Below the pieces are notes generated by a model, which was not told the DNA's origin, made no database searches, and saw nothing but the letters and a program-made list of their open reading frames with translations. Source: Actinomadura sp. J1-007 (GTDB taxonomy: Bacteria; Actinomycetota; Actinomycetes; Streptosporangiales; Streptosporangiaceae). From it: 64,000 nucleotides of DNA. The stretch is from contig NZ_WING01000001.1 in NCBI RefSeq assembly GCF_009793335.1, positions 3,844,001 to 3,908,000 of the forward strand. Direction: 5' to 3'. Of this stretch, positions 1-13,423 are shown one piece after another. Position 1 is the first letter of the stretch. Each line of letters begins with the position of its first letter. The translations under genes were made by a program, and so were the position numbers.

Positions 1-1
1 C

Positions 2-442
2 GTCACCGTCCGCCCGTTCCGCGTGGCCGGAGAACTCATCGACCTCCCAGGGCAGGTGATCAGCATCGCCGAAGAGAACGGCCTGGTTCTGATCGACCGG
101 TTCGCCGCCCTGCTGTGCGGTATCCGCGGCGGGCAGATCGTCACCCGCGCCTCGTTCTTCCAAATGGTCGAAGCCCGCCGCCTCCAACAGAAGGGCATCC
201 CCGCCCTGGCCACCGCCCACGAAGACCTCCTGGTGTTCCAGGCCCGTTCCGAAGCCACGCGAGCGCCGGCGACCGTTCAGTGCGGTGCCGGCGAGTTGGA
301 TGGAGGCTCGCCGAACAGACGCTCGCCATCGAGACCTGCGTGCTTGACGGGGCTTGACCTTGCCCAACGAGGGCGGGCTGGATCGACCGGCCGATTCCGG
401 TCCGGCAGCGCCGCCGGGATGGGCGGGGCGGTCACGTGGTGA
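2..442 (+). CDS. C-terminal part of a DNA methylase-like protein (partial)
   Basis: The reading frame is open from the left edge of the window, so the gene is cut and only its last ~146 codons are seen. Residues such as DLPGQVISIAEENGLVLIDR, followed by ALLCGIRGGQIV and SFFQ...AHEDLLVF, resemble the C-terminal end of SAM-dependent DNA methylase-like proteins carried by actinomycete mobile elements. That is recognition from memory of the family; the catalytic part lies outside the window. After about residue 85 the sequence becomes Arg/Gly-rich and family-atypical, so the tail may be degenerate. Its TGA overlaps the GTG of the next small ORF (GTGA), which suggests translational coupling. Alternative: an unrelated element-encoded protein. 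Confidence 0.45.
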   Translation, partial: VTVRPFRVAGELIDLPGQVISIAEENGLVLIDRFAALLCGIRGGQIVTRASFFQMVEARRLQQKGIPALATAHEDLLVFQARSEATRAPATVQCGAGELDGGSPNRRSPSRPACLTGLDLAQRGRAGSTGRFRSGSAAGMGGAVTW

Positions 443-600
443 GCGCCCCGGACAAGACCAAACGACAGATCCGGGTCTTGGTTCCGGACGAACCGCCACG
501 GCTCACGCCGGATGCGGCTCGCGTCCTGCTGCGGATCGTGCTCGCCGCACGCTCCAGGCCGAGCCCGGATGTGGAGAGCCGACAGGAGAAAGATGAATGA
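439..600 (+). CDS. Small 53-residue protein upstream of the recombinase
   Basis: A GTG-started ORF of 53 codons. Its start overlaps the preceding stop (GTGA) and its TGA overlaps the recombinase ATG (ATGA at 597-600). This double overlap, with no gap on either side, is the main evidence that it is translated. The protein is hydrophilic with a predicted central helix (TPDAARVLLRIVLAA) and basic and acidic ends; there is no signal peptide or cysteine cluster. I do not recognise a named family. Its place between a methylase-like gene and a serine recombinase suggests an element function, for instance a recombination directionality or regulatory factor, but that is inference only. Confidence 0.6.
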   Translation: MSAPDKTKRQIRVLVPDEPPRLTPDAARVLLRIVLAARSRPSPDVESRQEKDE

Positions 601-2294
601 CACTGCCGAGTGTGCCGCTGCAGCGGGCAGCCGCCCAGCAGGACTTGAGGTTCGCCTTTTACGGGCGGGTCTCGACCGAGGACAACCAGGACCCCGCCGC
701 CTCTCGCGCCTGGCAACTGCGCCGCGCGAGGGGGCTGGTCGAGCCCAAGGGCGGGGTGATCGTCGCCGAGTACTTCGATGTCGACAAGTCCCGTTCGATC
801 CCGTGGGCTCGTCGTCCGCGTGCTTCGGCGCTGGTGGAGGCGCTGAAGAGTCCTGCCCGCGGCTTCGACGCGGTCGTGGTGGGTGAGCCGCACCGGGCGT
901 TCTACGGCAACCAGTACTCGCTGACGTTCCCGCTGTTCGAGCACTTTGGTGTGCCGTTGTGGGTGCCGGAGGTCGGCGGCCCGATCGACCCGGCCAACGA
1001 GGCCCACGACATGATCATGGGTGTGTTCGGGGGCCTGTCCAAGGGGGAGCGGAACCGGATCAAGATCCGGGTCCGTTCGGCGATGGCCGCGATCACCGCG
1101 ACCGAGGGCCGCTACCTGGGTGGGCGCCCGCCGTACGGGTACGAGCTGGTCGACGCCGGGCCGCACCCCAACCCCGCCAAAGCGGCCGAAGGCAAGCGCC
1201 TTCGCCGTCTGGTCCCGCATCCGGCGTATTCACTGGTGGTGAAGTGGATCTTCGCCCAGTTCATCGGCGGGCGGGGGATCTTCGACATCGCCGAGGACCT
1301 CACCCGCCAAGGTGTGCCGTCCCCGTCGGCGGCCGACCCGACCCGCAACCGGCATCGCGTCCAGATCGCCTGGTCGAAGTCGGCCGTGCGGGTGATCATC
1401 ACCAACCCGCGCTATACCGGTCGGCAGGTCTGGAACAAGCAGCGCAAGGACGAGGTCCTCCTCGACGTCGACGACGTCGCGCTGGGACACACCACCAAGC
1501 TGCGCTGGAACGACCGCGACCAGTGGGTCTGGTCCGAACGGCAAGCCCACCAGCCGCTGGTGTCGGTCGAGGATTTCCAGCGCGCCCAGGCCGTCCTGGC
1601 CCGGAGGGGACATGGCCCGGCGACGCACAAGCCGCACCGGACGCGGCGGCCGTACGCGTTTCGGGGATGTCTGCTGTGCGGGTACTGCGACCGCAGGATG
1701 CAGGGCAATTGGAACAACGACCAGGCTTATTCCCGGTGCCGGTTCCCGGCCGAGTACGCGCTCGCCAACAAGATCGCCCACCCCAAGGTCGTCTACCTAC
1801 GCGAGGCCGAGATCATCGGCGACATCGACGCTTGGCTGACGACCGCGTTCTCACCCGCCCGGATCAAGTCCACGATCGAGGCGATGACCGAGCAGGCCGA
1901 CGATGCAGAGAACACGGCCATAACCCAGCTCCGCAAACGGCTCGCGACCTGCGACCAGCGCCTCAGCCAGTACCGGGCGGCACTCAACGCAGGCGCCGAC
2001 GCCGTTCACGTCGCCACATGGATTAACGAGACCGAACAGGAACGCGCCCGGCTGGAGTGCGAGCTGGGCAGCGTCCCGCCAAGCCACAAGGTCTCCAGCC
2101 ACGGGCTGGAGGAGCTGCTGAACTGGACCGGGGAACTCGCCCACGCCGTCGTCCACGCGCATCCGCAGGACAAGGCACAGCTCTACACAGAACTCGGCCT
2201 GACGATGACCTACTACCCGGAGAAAAAATCGTGGAAGCCAAGGTGGTCCCGGCTTCCACATGTGCAAATGGTTTGTGTCCGAGGGGGGACTTGA
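597..2294 (+). CDS. Large serine recombinase (integrase) of an integrated element
   Basis: A 565-residue large serine recombinase. The N-terminal resolvase-type catalytic domain (about residues 18-165) has the nucleophile Ser26 in FYGRVSTEDNQD. The recombinase domain follows (about 185-330, including GGRPPYGYELV and NPRYTGRQVWN). A zinc-ribbon region has Cys358, Cys361, Cys364 and Cys381. A C-terminal part predicted to be coiled coil (about 430-500) completes the fold. Such enzymes integrate and excise elements through a covalent serine-DNA intermediate. The ATG overlaps the upstream stop. The last six codons and the TGA lie inside the 3' end of the oppositely oriented tRNA-Leu gene, so the tRNA 3' end is the likely attachment site. 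No frameshift is seen. Confidence 0.93.
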   Translation: MTLPSVPLQRAAAQQDLRFAFYGRVSTEDNQDPAASRAWQLRRARGLVEPKGGVIVAEYFDVDKSRSIPWARRPRASALVEALKSPARGFDAVVVGEPHRAFYGNQYSLTFPLFEHFGVPLWVPEVGGPIDPANEAHDMIMGVFGGLSKGERNRIKIRVRSAMAAITATEGRYLGGRPPYGYELVDAGPHPNPAKAAEGKRLRRLVPHPAYSLVVKWIFAQFIGGRGIFDIAEDLTRQGVPSPSAADPTRNRHRVQIAWSKSAVRVIITNPRYTGRQVWNKQRKDEVLLDVDDVALGHTTKLRWNDRDQWVWSERQAHQPLVSVEDFQRAQAVLARRGHGPATHKPHRTRRPYAFRGCLLCGYCDRRMQGNWNNDQAYSRCRFPAEYALANKIAHPKVVYLREAEIIGDIDAWLTTAFSPARIKSTIEAMTEQADDAENTAITQLRKRLATCDQRLSQYRAALNAGADAVHVATWINETEQERARLECELGSVPPSHKVSSHGLEELLNWTGELAHAVVHAHPQDKAQLYTELGLTMTYYPEKKSWKPRWSRLPHVQMVCVRGGT

Positions 2295-2320
2295 ACCCCC
2301 ATGCCCCGTAAAGGGCACTA
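2276..2320. other. Probable attachment (att) site at the tRNA-Leu 3' end
   Basis: The recombinase gene runs directly into the 3' half of tRNA-Leu, and the tRNA is complete. This is the usual arrangement when an element integrates at a tRNA 3' end and restores the gene with its own copy of the att core. The core length cannot be fixed here because the second copy would lie left of the window; the T arm and 3' acceptor strand are the minimum plausible region. Inference from layout. Confidence 0.5.
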
Positions 2321-2361
2321 GCACCTCAAGCTAGCGCGTCTGCCTATTCCGCCACCCGGAC
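2276..2361 (-). tRNA. tRNA-Leu (anticodon GAG)
   Basis: On the minus strand the sequence folds into a class II tRNA. The 7-bp acceptor stem (GTCCGGG with CTCGGAC) has one G-U pair. The anticodon stem CTAGC/GCTAG carries the loop TTGAGGT, giving anticodon GAG. A long variable arm (GCCC...GGGC) is present, as expected for tRNA-Leu. The T arm contains GGTTCAAGTCC, and CCA is not encoded. Nineteen bases of its 3' end are shared with the recombinase coding sequence on the other strand. Confidence 0.96.
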
Positions 2362-2484
2362 CGGTGGACGCAGCGTGGTGCGCTGCGGCGGGCTTCACCA
2401 TACCAAAGGTCCCGACTCGCGGCGAAGTCGATCGGGGGGCACCATGGTCGGGTACGGGACGGGTCTGGTGCGAAGGGGATCGCT

Positions 2485-3776
2485 GTGGAGGACGAGGTCG
2501 TCCGGCTGTGTCAGGAACTGATCCGGATCGACACCAGCAACCCGGGGGACCACTCCGGGCCCGGGGAGCGGGTGGCGGCGGAGTACGTGGCGGAACGGCT
2601 CGCCGAGGTGGGCGTCGAGGCGCAGGTCTTCGAGTCGCATCCGAAGCGGACCAGTCTGGTGGCGCGGATCGAGGGGGAGGACCGGAGCCGGGACGCGCTG
2701 CTGCTGCACGGGCACCTGGACGTGGTGCCGGCACGCAAGGAGGACTGGACGCGGGACCCGTTCGGCGGCGAGATCGCGGACGGGTGCGTCTGGGGGCGCG
2801 GGGCCGTGGACATGAAGGACATGGACGCGATGATCCTCGCGGTCGTTCGGCAGCGGATGCGGGAGGGGCGGAAGCCGCCGAGGGATGTGGTCCTGGCGTT
2901 CCTCGCGGACGAGGAGGCCGGGGGGAAGTGGGGGGCCCAGTGGCTCGTCCAGGAGCATCCGGAGCTGTTCGAGGGGTGCACGGAGGCCGTGGGGAGGTCG
3001 GGGGGTTCAGCCTCACGGTTCCTGGTGACCGGCGGATGTACCTGATCGAGACCGCCGAGAAGGGGATCGCGTGGATGAACCTGCGGGCCAGCGGGACGGC
3101 GGGGCACGGGTCGATGGTCCATCCCGACAACGCGGTCACCGCGGTGGCGGAGGCCGTGGCGCGGCTGGGGCGGCACGAGTTCCCGGTGCAGATGACCAAG
3201 ACGGTGCGGGCCTTCCTGGAGCGGGCGTGCATGGCGTACGGGGTGGAGTTCGACCCCCGGGAGCCGGAGAAGTGCCTCAAGGAGATCGGGCCGCTCGCCC
3301 GGATGATCGGCGCGACGCTGCGGCACACGCTGAATCCGACGAGGCTTGACGCCGGGTACAAGACCAATGTCATTCCGCAGACCGCCGAGGCGCAGGTCGA
3401 TGGACGATTCCTTCCGGGATATGAGGAGGATTTCTTCGCCACCGTGGACGAGCTGCTCGGGCCGGACGTCACCCGGGATTTCGTCCACCACGACCACGCG
3501 GTCGAGACGGAGTACGAGGGGGCGCTCGTCGCCGCCATGGAGGCCGCTCTGACCTCGGAGGACGCGGGCGCGCTGCCCGTGCCGTACTGCCTGAGCGGGG
3601 GGACGGACGCCAAGGCGTTCGCGCGGCTCGGGATGCGGTGCTTCGGGTTCGCGCCGCTGCGACTCCCCCCGGAATTGGACTTTTCCGGAATGTTCCATGG
3701 TGTCGACGAACGGGTTCCGGTGGACGGGCTGCGCTTCGGCGTGCGCGTTCTCGACCATTTCCTTGATCGTTCTTGA
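2485..3776 (+). CDS. M20-family metallopeptidase (frameshifted here)
   Basis: A zinc peptidase/deacylase of the M20 (ArgE/DapE/ACY1) family, about 430 residues if one frameshift is bridged. The first part (GTG at 2485) has the metal-binding motif HGHLDVVP (His77, Asp79), then WGRGAVDMKD and FLADEEAGG with the catalytic and ligand Glu. The second part, in another frame, supplies the dimerisation domain (SGTAGHGSM) and the C-terminal CLSGGTDAKAF. The switch falls at the GGGG of 2991-2994: adding one base gives AVGEVGGFSLTV in frame. As written, translation stops at 3045. The substrate is unknown; such genes usually act on N-acyl amino acids or dipeptides. It starts 120 bp from the tRNA and is outside the element. 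Confidence 0.85.
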
Positions 3777-3879
3777 GTTTCCCCGGAATTGGTGTCGCGG
3801 GTGCGAAGCGTGGTGCTAGCGTCACCTTTCGTAGGGGGCGCCGAGAGGTGCTCTTGGGGAATGCGATGGAGGGCGATCG

Positions 3880-4620
3880 GTGGCAGGCGACGCGATGTGG
3901 GGACGGGTCACCGCCCGGCTGCGTCGCGCCGTGTGCGGCCGAGCCCTCCGCCGCGTTCTCGTGATCGTGGGCCTGGCCGCGGCCGGATGGCTGGTCGGCG
4001 GCGCCGCCCAGGCGTCCGCCGATGAGGCGCCGCCGGCGCCCGGGGGCCAGGTCGTGCCCGTTCTGAACGCGGTCCGCGCCGGAGCCGCCGAGGCCACGAA
4101 GGTCGCGAGCGCGCCCGCGGTCGCGAAGGTCCCCCGGGTCGTCGAGCAGTTGGGCGAGGGGACCGCTCCCAAGATCGTCCCGCCGCGGATCGACCCCGGC
4201 GAGGCGGTCGGGAAGATCGCCACGCCGCCGCCGTCGTCGAGCGGGCACAGGAGCGACAGCGGTGTCTCCTGGATCCGGACCCGTTCCACGGAACGCGCGC
4301 CTGACAGGGCCGAGGGCCGAACGGTCCGCAAGGCCGCCGTCGGGGAACGCGTCGTTCCGCGGGGGTCCGCCAAGAAGGCCGACCGCGCACACGGCAAGCG
4401 GACCGTTCGGCGTCCGGTGTCAAAGGTGCCCGCGCCGCCGTCCCAAGGTGGCAACGCGGGCTCTGTGGCGGGTCCCGTGGTGTTCGGCGGTGTCGGCGGG
4501 TTGCCGAGCCGTCAGGCATGGGAGCCCGTACGGCACGCGTCGGTGCTGCTCCGCGCGTCGAGCGCGCTCCCTCCGGCCGTCCGCACAGCGGCGGACGAGC
4601 CGACCTTCGCGCCTGACTAG
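3880..4620 (+). CDS. Secreted low-complexity protein upstream of the chaplin gene
   Basis: A 246-residue protein with an Arg-rich N-terminus and a hydrophobic stretch (about residues 24-42, VLVIVGLAAAGWLVGGAAQA) ending in ASA-DEA. This fits a cleavable signal peptide or N-terminal membrane anchor. The rest is Ala/Pro/Val/Arg-rich with no recognised domain and no cysteines after residue 19. GTG at 3880 is preceded by GAGGG. It lies 275 bp upstream of, and in the same direction as, the chaplin-repeat gene; secreted proteins of this kind often accompany chaplins in actinomycetes, so a cell-surface role is a reasonable inference. No function can be named. Confidence 0.7.
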   Translation: MAGDAMWGRVTARLRRAVCGRALRRVLVIVGLAAAGWLVGGAAQASADEAPPAPGGQVVPVLNAVRAGAAEATKVASAPAVAKVPRVVEQLGEGTAPKIVPPRIDPGEAVGKIATPPPSSSGHRSDSGVSWIRTRSTERAPDRAEGRTVRKAAVGERVVPRGSAKKADRAHGKRTVRRPVSKVPAPPSQGGNAGSVAGPVVFGGVGGLPSRQAWEPVRHASVLLRASSALPPAVRTAADEPTFAPD

Positions 4621-4895
4621 GCGCCTCGTCCGGAACGGCGGCGCGGGCCGCCTCTCGTTCCGGGCGCTCTCTATCGCGCCGGACCAGGCGCTCCCTTTGT
4701 AAGGACTCCGGCACTGGACCCGCGCGGTTCGGGCCAGGCCGGGACGCGCCGTCCTCTGGCGGCCGTCATCCCCAATCGAGACCAGCTCCGTACGGGCGCG
4801 TCCAGCGACCCGACGCGAGTCGCCCGCGCCCCGGTGCCGTCACGGTCTCGATCCATTCCATCACGAACAGTCATCAACTCCCCGAACGGAGCATC

Positions 4896-7685
4896 ATGCG
4901 TACGTGGGCCAAGGGCACATCCCGTGCCGCGCTGCTCACCGCGAGCTTTGTCGCTCTCGGTGTCTCGGCGATCCCCTCCCCTGTCGCGTTCGCCGACACC
5001 ACCAGCGGTGAGTCCGGCGTCCTCGGCGGCAACCAGGCCAACCTGCCGGTGTCCGCGCCGGTCAACGCCTGCGGCAACGCGCTCGGGCTGCTCGGCAAGG
5101 CGAAAGCGGGCTGCGAGGGCGGCGCCACCGTCGACAACAACGGCGGCGGGCAGAAGACCTCCGGCAAGCACGGGGTCGCGGCCGGCAACCAGCTCAACGC
5201 GCCCATCTCCGCCCCGGTCAACGCCTGCGGCAACGCGATCGCGATCCTCGGCGACGCGAAGGCGGGGTGCGAGGGCGGCGCCCACGTCGGCCCCGGCGGC
5301 AAGCACGGCCACGGCGGCAAGCACGGCAAGCCCGCCGGCAAGCACGGCAAGCACGGCGGCAAGGGCGGCAAGGAAGGTGGAACCGCCGGGCAGCTCACCG
5401 ACGGTACGAGCGGTGTCCTCGCCGGCAACCAGGCCAACGCGCCGATCTCCGCGCCCGTCAACGTGTGCGGGAACGCGGCGGCGGTGCTCGGCAAGGCCGT
5501 CGCCGGTTGCGAGGGCGGCGCGTCCGTCAAGAACGGCGGCCACACCGGCGGCTGGCAGAGCACGTCCGGAACGTCCAGCGTCGGCGGCGGCAACCAGGCC
5601 AACGCGCCGATCAGCATCCCGATCGACGTCTGCGGCAACGCCGTGGGCAACGCCGCGGCCCACTGCGAGGGGGCGCGACCGTTCGCAACGGCGGTCACGG
5701 GGCCGGCGGCCAGACCACCAACGGGAACCACAGCGTTCTCGGCGGCAACCAGGGCAACGCGCCGATCAGCGCCCCGATCGAGGTGTGCGGGAACGCGGCG
5801 GCGCTGCTGGGCGAGGCGGGCGCGAAGTGCGAGGGCGGCACGCACGTGCGCAGCAGCTCGGGCGGTGGCCAGCACACGTCCGGCACGTCCGGTGTCGGCG
5901 CGGGCAACCAGGCCAACGCCCCCGCCAAGGCCCCCGTGGACGTGTGCGGCAACGTCGCCGCCGTGCTCGGTCTCCCGAAGCCGCAGTGCGACGACGGCCC
6001 GAAGTGGGGCGGTGTCACCTCGTTCACCCGTACGGCCGACCGAAAGGGTGGCGCCGGTGGCACGGGTGGCGTCGCCGATGTCGGGGGCCCGAACGCGCTC
6101 GGTGCCGCGAACGGTCTCGGCCTGTCCGAACTGCCGGGGACGCTGCCGATGAACCCGTCCGCCGTGTACCCGGGCCTGCCCCAGCTACCGGTCGACGCCC
6201 CGGCCCCCCGGCCCCTGAGCCCGAAGGGGGACTCCAACGAGCGCCAAACGGTCCCTGCCGACGCCCTCGTCGCCGGAAAGGGCCTCCCGGGCGTTCCCGG
6301 CGTGGACGGCCTCCGGGCAGGAGAGGGCATCCCGGGCGCTGACGGCCTCGGCGGTGGAGACGGCCTGCCCGTCGTCACCAGCCTCCCGAACACCGGCAGC
6401 CTGACCAGCGGCAACACCCTCCCGAACGTGAACGGCCTGCTCGGCAAGGGGCACGGCAACGGCAAGGGCAACGCGAACGGGAACGGCAAGGGGAACGGGG
6501 CCGGAAAGGGGAAGGGCAAGGACGGCGGCCAGGGAAAGGGGAAGGGCTCGGGTAAGGGAGATGTGGCCCGCGAGAACGGGAACGGCGCGCTGAGGAACGG
6601 CGCGACCGGCGTTCTCCCTGGCGTGCCTACCGACGGCCTGGCGTCGCAGCCCCTGACCGACCGGCTTCCGGGGCTCGGCGACCTCTCGGGCGTCTCCGAC
6701 GGCGCCGGACTGCCGGACGCGTCGGCGCTGCTGTCCATGCCCCGCAGATTCCCGGCGTCTCGTCCGCTCCGGCGCTGCCCTCAACCCGGTCGTGCCGGTG
6801 CCCGCCTCGGAGATGGGCTCGGCCTCGCACACCCGTACGGTGCCGAACGCCCGGACCGCCTCCACCTCGCCGCTGTCCGGGGCCGAACTGCCGACGACCG
6901 GCATCCCCGGCGGCGACCTGACCAAGAACGGCATCCCGGGCACCCAGGGCATCACCGGAACGAAGGGTCTGCCCAGCCCCAAGAGCCTCACCGGCACCAA
7001 GGGGCTCGCCGGCCTCAAGGACGTTCAGGGGCTCGCCGGCCTCAAGGGAGTTGAGGGCCTCCGGGGGCTTCCCGTCGCCAACGGGCTCCCCGCGAGCAAC
7101 CTCCGCACGGGCAACCCCAGCACGATGAACCTCCCCGTCCAGGGCCTGCCCACCAGCGGCCTCCCCACCAACGGCCTGCCGGTCAACGGCCTTCCCGTCA
7201 AGGGCCTGCCGGTCAACGGTCTGACCAGCGGCCTCCCGATCAACGGGCTGCCCAGCAGCGGCCTGCCGATCAGCGGGCTGCCTGTCAGCGGGAAGCGCGA
7301 GGTGGGGGCGGCTTCTCTGGTGGACGGCGTTCCGGCGGCCGGTTCGGTTGCCGGGGTGCTGCCCTCGGCCGAGGGGCTGGTCGGTGGCAAGGGGGTCAGC
7401 TCGTTGCCGCTGCCCGTGTCCACGAAGGTCAAGGCTCCGGAGATCGGCGGGGTGACGGACCACGCGAGCCCGCTCGGCAAGATCACCGGGCAGGCGGACG
7501 GCGCCAAGCCCGCCAAGCCCGCCAAGCCGGGCGAGCCGGTGCGCATGGCGCCGATGGCGGCCGACGAGCCGATGGTGAACGCCACGAAGGCCGGGTCGTT
7601 CTGGGTGCTGGCGATGGCCTCGATGTTCGCGGTCGCGTCCGGCGCGCTGGCGGTGACCCGCCGCTTCCGTCTCGGCCGCCGCTGA
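4896..7685 (+). CDS. Giant multi-chaplin surface protein, six chaplin domains (frameshifted here)
   Basis: Chaplins are amyloid-forming hydrophobic proteins that coat aerial hyphae. After a signal peptide (residues 1-34, ending AFADTT) come six chaplin domains with the pattern GNQxNAPxxAPxxxCGN...C. The linker holds Lys/Gly/His-rich and GKGNGNGKG-type repeats. Towards the C-terminus there are short GLPxxGLPxNG repeats and a final hydrophobic helix (SFWVLAMASMFAVASGALAV) followed by RRFRLGRR, a membrane/wall anchor without an adjacent LPXTG or LAXTG box. Three one-base shifts must be bridged: in GGGGG at 5669-5673, near 6739-6745 and near 6777-6781. Each looks like one missing base and together they give about 930 residues. 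Long chaplins in Streptomyces carry two domains, so six is unusual. Confidence 0.85.
6400..7290 (+). repeat. Short coding repeats in the chaplin stalk
   Basis: Within the stalk coding region the DNA is internally repetitive. A GGCAAGGGGAACGG-like stretch (about 6440-6560) encodes Gly/Asn/Lys runs. An 18-24 bp unit (about 7140-7290) encodes GLPTSGLPTNGLPVNGLPVKG-like repeats. It probably forms an extended spacer between the chaplin domains and the C-terminal membrane segment. Confidence 0.75.
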
Positions 7686-7744
7686 TCCGGTGACCGGGCC
7701 GGACCCTGAGGCCCTGGACGACCGCTGCTGACCAGGGCCGCCGC

Positions 7745-7792
7745 GGGCCAGGGGCCGTCGCTGATCGCTGATCAGTGACCGGCCCCTGGCCC
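7745..7792. terminator. Long hairpin downstream of the chaplin gene
   Basis: GGGCCAGGGGCC-GTCGCTGATC pairs with GATCAGTGACCGGCCCCTGGCCC around the loop GCT: about 22 pairs with one bulge and one G-T pair. It lies 60 bp after the chaplin stop and has no T-tract, as is common for actinomycete terminators. The rest of 7686-8127 holds more CCAGGGGCCGC-type repeats and no credible gene. Confidence 0.6.
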
Positions 7793-8127
7793 CTAGCCCT
7801 GGGCGGCTGGCCAGGGGCCGCCGTTGCCCGGCGACGGTCGGTCGGTCCCTGAGATCGCAGGCGGGCCGCCGCAGGCCAGGGGAGCCGCAGGTCAGGGGCC
7901 GCCGTTGGCCCGGGGGCCGGCCTGGCCCCCGGGTGGGCGGCCGCAGGATCCGAGGCTGCTGCTGATCGGGTGCTCGGCTCCGGAGACGGACCTCGAGCGG
8001 CCGCCGCTGGCCAGGGCCGCTGCGGGCCAGGGGGCGTCGCTGGGCTCTGGGCGTGCGAGGATGGGCGCCGAGCTGTTACCAGTGGTCATAATGTGCGTAC
8101 GTAGTGCTACGATCCGGGCGGGAACAG

Positions 8128-8313
8128 TCAGAACGTGCGGACCTGGCGGATGATCTTCCGGCGCAGTTGGATTCGGCGGCTACCGTCTGGGTAGAGGCGC
8201 AGCCTGTCGAGTTCCCAGCCGCCGTGCTCGGCGTGCTCGGTCAGGAGCCGCCGGGCGGCGTCACGGGTCGTGCCGCGCGGCAGTCGTAGGACGAGGTAGG
8301 TGTACTCCACCAT
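8128..8313 (-). CDS. DUF5703 family small protein
   Basis: A 61-residue basic protein. The pattern YxYLVLRLPRGTTRDAARRLL followed by EHAEHGGWELDRLRLYPDG and a basic LRRKIIRQ end matches the DUF5703 family, a small conserved actinobacterial protein of unknown function. It fills the whole ORF with ATG at 8313. It is divergent from topA, with about 245 bp between, and converges on the chaplin gene. No membrane segment or cysteine is present. Confidence 0.85.
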   Translation of the reverse strand: MVEYTYLVLRLPRGTTRDAARRLLTEHAEHGGWELDRLRLYPDGSRRIQLRRKIIRQVRTF

Positions 8314-8558
8314 CGGGACCCATTATGGCCTGGCCTTCAAGGGCCGGCGGACCGTACGGTGGCGGCCTTGTGTCCCGGCTCCCGTGGTGACGTGTCATCC
8401 TGTCGGAGGCTCGTCGTGGCGGGAGACCACGGCCCCGTCCGGCGGCTGCGGACGAGGATCGCAACGCGACGTAGGGAACTCGCGGGCATGAACGACGCGC
8501 CGTGCGACGTTGTAGGAAAGCTCGTGTAAGAAGACCAGACAGCGAGGTTGGAGCGACT

Positions 8559-11273
<2,715 letters not shown>

Positions 11274-11301
11274 GGACATCTACGCCGATACCCTGACCGA
11301 C

Positions 11302-13386
<2,085 letters not shown>

Positions 13387-13423
13387 GCCCTACCCTGGTG
13401 GGCATGAGCGGCGGGGGTACGGC

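Noticed and set aside
7824..8153. 109-codon frame between the chaplin and DUF5703 genes
   Set aside because: It consists of repeated CCAGGGGCCGC-type DNA and overlaps the DUF5703 gene on the other strand.
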